NCBI GenBank assembly: GCA_913042885.1
Contig: CAJWLW010000027.1
Span: 1 to 29,619 of the forward strand
DNA from: an uncultured Lentisphaeria bacterium
GTDB taxonomy: Bacteria > Verrucomicrobiota > Lentisphaeria > JABSQK01 > CAJWLW01
Direction of reading: 5' to 3'
Length of the DNA stretch: 29,619 bases
Each line of letters opens with the position of its first letter. Within the stretch, counting starts at the first letter, position 1. Position numbers and translations under genes: made by a program. Shown piece by piece: positions 24,684 through 29,619 of this stretch. The notes under the pieces were generated by a model, which saw only the letters and a list, made by a program, of their open reading frames with translations, searched no databases and had not been told where the DNA came from.

Positions 24684-26927
24684 CTATTCAAAGGGCGGTC
24701 GCGAAAGGTCCGGTGCAAACTTTGGTGTCGTTACGATCGACAACTCCCCTATCTCCACATTCGGTGATACCTGGAGCTTAAACACCGTTGTCCAGACGTC
24801 ACCTGCAGCAGCGAGAAACGCCGGCAGCGTGCCGTCACCGAAATGGCGTTGATCCGATTGAACAGGGATTCGACTGCCCGGGATCGAGCCAATGCCATGC
24901 AGTGATACTTTCATGTCACTCGATACGGGCTCGTTGAATCGAATCGCAACCTCGTAAATCCTCCCCTGTTGCTCCGACTTCTCCGATACGACCCTCGCTT
25001 CAAGTTGTGGCCGGCCCCGCACCTCGATCGCGGTGCCCAGCTCAGACCAGCGGGAATCGTCAATTCGTTTGAAGGCGGGCTCACGTTCAGTCTGCGGTGT
25101 TGGCAATCGTTCGTAGACGAGCCAATTCCGGTCGCGTGCCACCATCGTTTCAACGCCGTACGCGGCAGAACTGTTCAGGCGCCAGCGATACGTCTCGAAC
25201 TCGGGGCGCTCGGTGATCTCGTCGTCGAGGTCGAGCACGACAAGGTTTTGCGGGGTGTCTTCAGAGAGGACGAGATACGTATCGTTGGTAAACACAAGGT
25301 GGGCGCCGAGACGTGGTGTTGCGGAGACCGCGCGCCCATCGAGGCGTTCGCGCAGTTCTTCGACCGAATCGGAATAACCGGGCGCGTGGAGCAGGTATTG
25401 GCTGTTGTTCTTGCCGAGATAACCGAGGCCGAAAAAGAAATGTGCCAGCAACGTTGCAACGACGACTCCGGCGCACAGCGCCGCCGCACCTGGCAATCGG
25501 GGCATACCGCAGCCCAGTGCCCGGCACCACCGATTGGATTCGCCGGCGGTCAATCCCACAACTGTCGCTGTGAGCAGGAGCATGACGACCTCACACTGGT
25601 ACTGCAACACGATATTCGCCTGCTGTGTGCTGCTTTGCAGGCAAACAAACATCAGCGTCGGAACCGCGGCGATCAGGTATACGGGTTTGGAAAACACCGC
25701 GACAAAGACAGGGAGCAGCAGCAGCAAAATGAAGTAAATGTTGTGCGGCCGGAAAAGGGCACCGAAAAATGTATCGGGCTCGAGGAACGGCGACAGCGCA
25801 ATTGCACTTATGCTGTCGCCGAGATGGTGGTAGCGGTTGGTGAACTCGTACTCCTGCAAGCCCGAGATTCCGGGAATGACGAACATGATGACAATCAGAA
25901 AATAAACGATGCTGGCCGCCGCCAGCACAAAGCCCAGGCGGCGGCGGCCAAGCAGGAAGTACACGACACCCAGACCGCCGAAGAATACGGGCACCGTTTC
26001 CTTGATCGCCAAAGTGAGAACGAACACGATCCCGAGAAGGATCGTATTGAGTCGCAGCCGACCGCCCTTCTCGAGAGAGCCGCGGCGCTCACAAAGCAGA
26101 ACGAACACGGCGATCAGCGGCATCGTCAGGTGCAGCGGATGGAAACCATAGTAGATCGACATCGTCATCTGCGACAGGGACGGGTAAAACAACGCGCCGG
26201 CGACTACGGCAACCGCGACAGGGCGACGGATCTGCAGACGGCGTGCGAACGCATAGAGAATCAGAACGCCGCCGTGCAGTACTAATGCGTTCATCAGAAA
26301 GTACGGCGCAGCAGTGCGGAATGCGGCGAGCATGGGGGCCAGCAGGAGAACCATGCCCGGGATAAAATGATGCCCCATGTAGTTGCGGCCGAGCTCGTTC
26401 GAATAGAACCAGCGGCCGTTAATCGTATTGTCGACGACGTTCAGGTAGATCGCCCAGTCGGAATAGTTGAGGTACATACTGTCCAGAGCGCGCAACTGCA
26501 GCATCGTGAAGTAGCTGACAATGCCGAGCGCCAGCACAATGAAAAGTGACGGATGCAGCCATCGCAGATCACGCGGTTCGGGAAGATTGGCCGTGACCCG
26601 GACGACACAGATCGCGACAACCGCTGAAAAGACAATCGGTGACAGCATCGACGTGGCGAAAAAACTGAAGGGCAGGAGGACAAGCAGCGGCGCCAGCGCC
26701 CGTTGCCCGACAAAAGGTGCTTCTGCAGATTGTCGGCGCAGACATTCATCCGCCGCGTAAACCAGCAGCAATCCAATCGCGGCATAGAGCCACAGCGGTA
26801 CTGATGGCGCCTCCTCCAAAATCACACGGTGCCCGACAACATCGATCGTGCGGATCCCGATACAGTTTGCGTAGACCGCATGTCCGAGAATACAGCCGAG
26901 GACAATATTTATCAGGTGGCGTAGCAT
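24684..26927 (-). CDS. DUF2079 family polytopic membrane protein
   Basis: This 747-residue protein has about eleven to thirteen transmembrane helices in its first 500 residues and a soluble C-terminal domain of some 240 residues. The first large loop reads YSDWAIYLNVVDNTINGRWF then MGHHFIPGMVLLLAPML, which is the DUF2079 pattern of an acidic residue, an N-x-x-x-G-R-W-F turn and a conserved H-F-x-P motif. The family is GT-C-like in topology, and members are often found with glycan genes; no activity is proven. I start at the ATG at 26927 (MLRHLINIVLG) rather than a TTG four codons before. The gene is divergent from the sugar-nucleotide epimerase operon by 162 bp, which supports a surface-glycan role. 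The C-terminal part has beta-rich segments and no motif I know. Confidence 0.86.
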   Translation of the reverse strand: MLRHLINIVLGCILGHAVYANCIGIRTIDVVGHRVILEEAPSVPLWLYAAIGLLLVYAADECLRRQSAEAPFVGQRALAPLLVLLPFSFFATSMLSPIVFSAVVAICVVRVTANLPEPRDLRWLHPSLFIVLALGIVSYFTMLQLRALDSMYLNYSDWAIYLNVVDNTINGRWFYSNELGRNYMGHHFIPGMVLLLAPMLAAFRTAAPYFLMNALVLHGGVLILYAFARRLQIRRPVAVAVVAGALFYPSLSQMTMSIYYGFHPLHLTMPLIAVFVLLCERRGSLEKGGRLRLNTILLGIVFVLTLAIKETVPVFFGGLGVVYFLLGRRRLGFVLAAASIVYFLIVIMFVIPGISGLQEYEFTNRYHHLGDSISAIALSPFLEPDTFFGALFRPHNIYFILLLLLPVFVAVFSKPVYLIAAVPTLMFVCLQSSTQQANIVLQYQCEVVMLLLTATVVGLTAGESNRWCRALGCGMPRLPGAAALCAGVVVATLLAHFFFGLGYLGKNNSQYLLHAPGYSDSVEELRERLDGRAVSATPRLGAHLVFTNDTYLVLSEDTPQNLVVLDLDDEITERPEFETYRWRLNSSAAYGVETMVARDRNWLVYERLPTPQTEREPAFKRIDDSRWSELGTAIEVRGRPQLEARVVSEKSEQQGRIYEVAIRFNEPVSSDMKVSLHGIGSIPGSRIPVQSDQRHFGDGTLPAFLAAAGDVWTTVFKLQVSPNVEIGELSIVTTPKFAPDLSRPPFE

Positions 26928-27055
26928 ATGGGCAGGCAATGTTGTGTCGTCTGGAGCCGGGTTTCAAGCGCACTTCAGGCAAAGATGGACAACGATGTCC
27001 ACCGATTTGAAGCTGCTCGTAATATCGACGGACGCCTACTGACTTGCCATCACGC

Positions 27056-27085
27056 TTGACATGTCGGTCACCGACCGGATATTTC
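27056..27085 (+). promoter_or_regulatory. Candidate promoter with internal palindrome, abutting the start codon
   Basis: TTGACA (27056-27061) is a perfect -35 hexamer. After 18 bases comes TATTTC (27080-27085), a weak -10. Inside the spacer is a 13-bp palindrome, GTCGGTCACCGAC (27063-27075), placed where a repressor would block polymerase. The ATG of the epimerase gene is only four bases after the -10, so a transcript from here would be leaderless or nearly so. Confidence 0.35.
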
Positions 27086-27089
27086 GCCC

Positions 27090-28160
27090 ATGCATGCGAC
27101 TGTCCTGATCGTTACCGGCAGTTCCGGGCTCATCGGATCGGAATCGATCCGTCACCTGGCGCCGCAGTTCGATATTGTTGTCGGCCTGGACAACGATATG
27201 CGCAGTTATTTTTTCGGTGAAGAAGCGTCGACGGATTGGAACCGGGAACTGCTCGAGCAGGCGGTTCCAAACTTTCGGCATGAAACGGTCGACATCCGTG
27301 ACAGCGAGGCGCTGCGCCGGATTTTCGACCAGTACGGTGCCGACATCGCAGCAGTCATCCACACCGCGGCACAACCATCGCATGACTGGGCGGCGCGCGA
27401 GCCCGAAACCGATTTCACCGTCAACGCCAACGGTACCCTCAACCTGCTGGAACAGACGCGGCGAGCGTGTCCCGAGGCGGTGTTCATATTCACGTCCACG
27501 AACAAGGTGTATGGCGACCGGCCGAACGCTCTGCCGCTGGTAGAGCTTGACAGCCGCTGGGAAATTGACCCGGGCCATCCGTTCGCGAAGGGTATCGACG
27601 AATCAATGAGTGTCGACGACTGCACCCACAGCCTGTTCGGCGTATCGAAGCTGGCAGCGGATATGCTGGTGCAGGAGTACGGCCGCTATTTCGGGATGAA
27701 AACAGCCGTCTTCCGCGGCGGCTGCCTGACCGGCCCCTGTCACTCCGGTGCTGAGCTCCACGGTTTTCTGGCGTACCTGATGACCTGCGTGATCTCCGGC
27801 CGCGAATACCGAATCTTCGGATACCAGGGTAAACAGGTGCGGGACAATATCCACGCCACGGATCTGGTCTCCGCGTTTGCCCATGTCATCCGCAACCCGC
27901 GCGCCGGGGCCGCGGTATACAACATCGGCGGTGGACGTCATTCAAACATTTCGATGCTGGAAGCAATCGACAAGATGGAAGCGCTGGCGGAATGCAAGGC
28001 AAATTACGTGTATGTCGACGAAGCGCGCAGCGGCGACCATATCTGGTACATTTCCGACAACTCCAGATTCCAGCAGCATTATCCCGGGTGGGAGCAGGCG
28101 TACGACATCGACATGATCCTCGAAGACATGTACGCCGGAATCAAGCAACGACTCGATTGA
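27090..28160 (+). CDS. NAD-dependent epimerase/dehydratase (CDP-paratose 2-epimerase-like) with Phe for catalytic Tyr
   Basis: This 356-residue extended short-chain dehydrogenase/reductase would act on a nucleotide-linked sugar. It has the NAD-binding glycine motif GSSGLIG (10 to 16), an acidic residue after strand 2 (GLDND), [10 protein letters not shown] and [10 protein letters not shown] (134 to 143) with the usual Ser/Thr. The expected Y-x-x-x-K motif reads FGVSK, so Phe 183 stands where the catalytic Tyr is normal, while Lys 187 is kept. The C-terminal substrate domain includes [19 protein letters not shown] and [14 protein letters not shown]. Similarity by eye is closest to CDP-paratose 2-epimerase-type proteins. 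It is the first gene of a plus-strand operon; the next gene starts 8 bp later. Confidence 0.9.
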   Translation: MHATVLIVTGSSGLIGSESIRHLAPQFDIVVGLDNDMRSYFFGEEASTDWNRELLEQAVPNFRHETVDIRDSEALRRIFDQYGADIAAVIHTAAQPSHDWAAREPETDFTVNANGTLNLLEQTRRACPEAVFIFTSTNKVYGDRPNALPLVELDSRWEIDPGHPFAKGIDESMSVDDCTHSLFGVSKLAADMLVQEYGRYFGMKTAVFRGGCLTGPCHSGAELHGFLAYLMTCVISGREYRIFGYQGKQVRDNIHATDLVSAFAHVIRNPRAGAAVYNIGGGRHSNISMLEAIDKMEALAECKANYVYVDEARSGDHIWYISDNSRFQQHYPGWEQAYDIDMILEDMYAGIKQRLD

Positions 28161-28168
28161 GGAGTGAG

Positions 28169-29218
28169 ATGACGTTCAACCACATCCTGATCACCGGTGG
28201 TGCAGGGTTTGTCGGTTCCAACCTCTGCGTGCGACTGCGGGCCGCGTTTCCCGATGTGCGGGTGACGGCGTTCGACAATCTGATGCGGCGCGGCAGCGAG
28301 CTGAATCTCGAGCGGTTGGAGGCGGCGAACGTAACGTTCGTACCCGGCGACGTCCGGGTACCGTCGGAGCTTGATGCGGTTGGCCCGTTCGACTTGATGA
28401 TCGAGTGCTCGGCCGAACCGTCCGTACAGGCAGGGCTCGATGATCCGAAGGAATTGGTCGACATCAATTTCAACGGTGCCGTGAACTGTCTGGAAGCCGC
28501 ACGGAAAAACAAAGCCGCGGTGCTGTTTATCAGTACGAGCCGCGTCTATCCGATCGAACCGATCAACGCCCTTCCCTGGCGCGAGACAGATTCACGATAC
28601 GAGTGGACCGACGTCACCGGGATCGCTGAATCATTCCCGATCGATGGGCGCCGCTCTATCTACGGGACGACGAAGCTGGCAGCAGAACTGCTGATCGCCG
28701 AGTATGTGCACCATTTCGAGATGCCCTGCCTGATCAATCGGTGCGGTGTGCTGGCCGGCCCATGGCAAATGGGAAGGGTGGATCAGGGCGTCGTGACGTT
28801 GTGGGTTGCACGCCACCGATTCCAGCACGAATTGGCCTACATCGGCTGGGGCGGTATTGGCAAGCAGGTGCGCGATGTGCTCCACATCGACGATCTGTTC
28901 GAGCTGCTCGAATTACAATTGGCGCGACCGGAAATCTGGGACGGGCGCGTCTACAACGTCGGCGGCGGCACCGATTCATCCGCCTCATTGCTGGAACTGA
29001 CGAAGCTGTGTCGGGACATAACAGGCAACACCGTCGAAATCGGCAGCCGCCCGGAAACCAGCGATGTCGACGTGCGCCTTTACATTACCGACTACAACAA
29101 GGCATCCGCCGAGCTCGGCTGGCAGCCCACGCGGGATATGCCTACGATCGCGGCGGATATCAACCAATGGCTCACCGACAATGAAGCCCTGCTCCGCCCC
29201 ATCTTCGTTCCCCATTGA
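28169..29218 (+). CDS. NAD-dependent epimerase/dehydratase (second, intact active site)
   Basis: This 349-residue extended short-chain dehydrogenase/reductase has GGAGFVG (10 to 16), FDNLMRRGSELNLERL (35 to 50), ISTSRVYPIE with the active-site Ser/Thr near 122 to 124, and an intact Y-x-x-x-K at Tyr 165 and Lys 169 (SIYGTTKLAAE). The C-terminal half has RCGVLAGPWQMGRVDQG and GKQVRDVLHIDDLFELL, close to the preceding paralog and to CDP-paratose 2-epimerase and UDP-glucose 4-epimerase relatives. The ATG at 28169 has GGAG at 28161-28164 and lies 8 bp after the upstream stop, so the pair is cotranscribed. The exact sugar substrate is unknown. A heptamer repeat begins at its stop codon. Confidence 0.92.
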   Translation: MTFNHILITGGAGFVGSNLCVRLRAAFPDVRVTAFDNLMRRGSELNLERLEAANVTFVPGDVRVPSELDAVGPFDLMIECSAEPSVQAGLDDPKELVDINFNGAVNCLEAARKNKAAVLFISTSRVYPIEPINALPWRETDSRYEWTDVTGIAESFPIDGRRSIYGTTKLAAELLIAEYVHHFEMPCLINRCGVLAGPWQMGRVDQGVVTLWVARHRFQHELAYIGWGGIGKQVRDVLHIDDLFELLELQLARPEIWDGRVYNVGGGTDSSASLLELTKLCRDITGNTVEIGSRPETSDVDVRLYITDYNKASAELGWQPTRDMPTIAADINQWLTDNEALLRPIFVPH

Positions 29219-29255
29219 AATTGAGAGTTCAGAATTGAGAATTGAAAATTGAAGA
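29215..29255 (+). repeat. Degenerate heptamer tandem repeat (TTGAGAA type)
   Basis: Consecutive 7-base units read TTGAGAG (29221), TTCAGAA (29228), TTGAGAA (29235), TTGAAAA (29242) and TTGAAGA (29249), preceded by a six-base TTGAAA at 29215. The array starts within the stop codon region of the second epimerase gene and runs into the start of the glycosyltransferase gene. Confidence 0.85.
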
Positions 29256-29619
29256 CGCCTTCCCTCTCCATCCTGATCCCCGCCTGCAACGAGGGAGGTG
29301 TAATCACCGCCACGCTGTCGGATATCATCGCGGCAGTGGATCGGCACGAAATCGATGCCGAAATCGTTGTCGTCGATGACAGCAGCAATGACAACACTGC
29401 CGAGATGGTCGAAACGTTTGCGGCCGATGACCCGCGCGTGCGAATCGTGACCAGGGAGTTACCTCGGGGATTCGGCAGGGCCGTGCGCACCGGGCTCAAG
29501 GAGCTGTCCGGCGAGGTCGTGGTGATCGCGATGGCTGACCAGTCGGACGATCCCGAGGACGTCATACGATACTACCAGACGATCAACGACGGCTACGATT
29601 GCGTGTTCGGTTCACGCTT
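29249..29619 (+). CDS. Family 2 glycosyltransferase, 3' end cut off
   Basis: The visible 123 residues are the N-terminal part of a GT-A fold transferase like dolichol-phosphate mannose synthase, which moves a sugar from a nucleotide to a lipid carrier or other acceptor at the cytoplasmic face of the membrane. It shows LSILIPACNEGGVI (6 to 19), IVVVDDSSNDNT (39 to 50), GFGRAVRTGL and the metal/donor region MADQSDDPEDVI. An in-frame TGA at 29243 forces the start downstream; the TTG at 29249, inside the last heptamer repeat unit, puts the first strand at the usual place. No other start fits before the conserved strand. It probably uses the sugar made by the two upstream epimerases. The window ends inside the catalytic domain. 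Confidence 0.9.
   Translation, partial: MKTPSLSILIPACNEGGVITATLSDIIAAVDRHEIDAEIVVVDDSSNDNTAEMVETFAADDPRVRIVTRELPRGFGRAVRTGLKELSGEVVVIAMADQSDDPEDVIRYYQTINDGYDCVFGSR

Noticed and set aside
24969..26285. A 438-codon plus-strand frame opposite the DUF2079 gene
   Set aside because: Its product is dominated by Gln, Arg, Glu and His, the usual shadow of hydrophobic membrane codons, with no start signal.

Overview
The window is a GC-rich bacterial chromosome segment with dense genes and few strong Shine-Dalgarno sites. Its content is typical of the PVC superphylum: an SSS symporter with a tiny membrane partner, Gfo/Idh and AGE sugar enzymes, a PrkA/DUF444/SpoVR cluster, DUF2079 and GT-C-like membrane proteins. 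The presence of mreB and the short heptamer repeats between genes make Lentisphaerota or Kiritimatiellota my best guess, but this is inference; no rRNA or other phylogenetic marker was compared.

Layout. (1) 1-5584 is a sugar-uptake and sugar-conversion block: a sodium:solute symporter cut by the left edge, an overlapping 48-residue membrane protein missed by usual length cutoffs, a convergent Gfo/Idh/MocA oxidoreductase, an AGE-family epimerase and a secreted TIM-barrel glycosidase-like protein. (2) 5690-7988 holds an RDD membrane protein and a polytopic GT-C-like protein. (3) 8008-11635, on the minus strand, is mreB followed by mutS. (4) 11785-13608 holds a MOSC-domain protein and an exported coiled-coil protein, closed by a hairpin terminator. 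(5) 13706-14770 (minus) is a tartrate/D-malate dehydrogenase-type decarboxylating dehydrogenase with a TTG start. (6) 14771-15273 is a 503-bp gene-free region rich in inverted repeats. (7) 15274-22775 is the most notable unit: four co-directional genes encoding a PrkA AAA+ protein, a DUF444 (YeaH/YhbH) von Willebrand-type protein, SpoVR and a second, larger and divergent PrkA-like AAA+ protein. (8) 22867-26927 (minus) holds a DUF2079 membrane protein, an exported coiled-coil protein and a probable 39-residue lipoprotein coupled to it. (9) 27090 to the right edge is a surface-sugar operon: two different NAD-dependent sugar-nucleotide epimerase/dehydratases and a family 2 glycosyltransferase cut by the edge.

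How the parts may work together. In the first block the symporter could import a sugar or sugar acid released outside the cytoplasm by the glycosidase-like protein and converted inside by the epimerase and oxidoreductase. In the PrkA block an AAA+ ATPase, a MIDAS-containing adaptor and SpoVR resemble the general logic of MoxR-vWA remodelling pairs, here with two unlike ATPases. The right-hand operon probably builds and transfers an activated sugar for a surface glycan, next to a divergent large membrane protein. No tRNA, rRNA, CRISPR array, transposase or prophage gene was seen.
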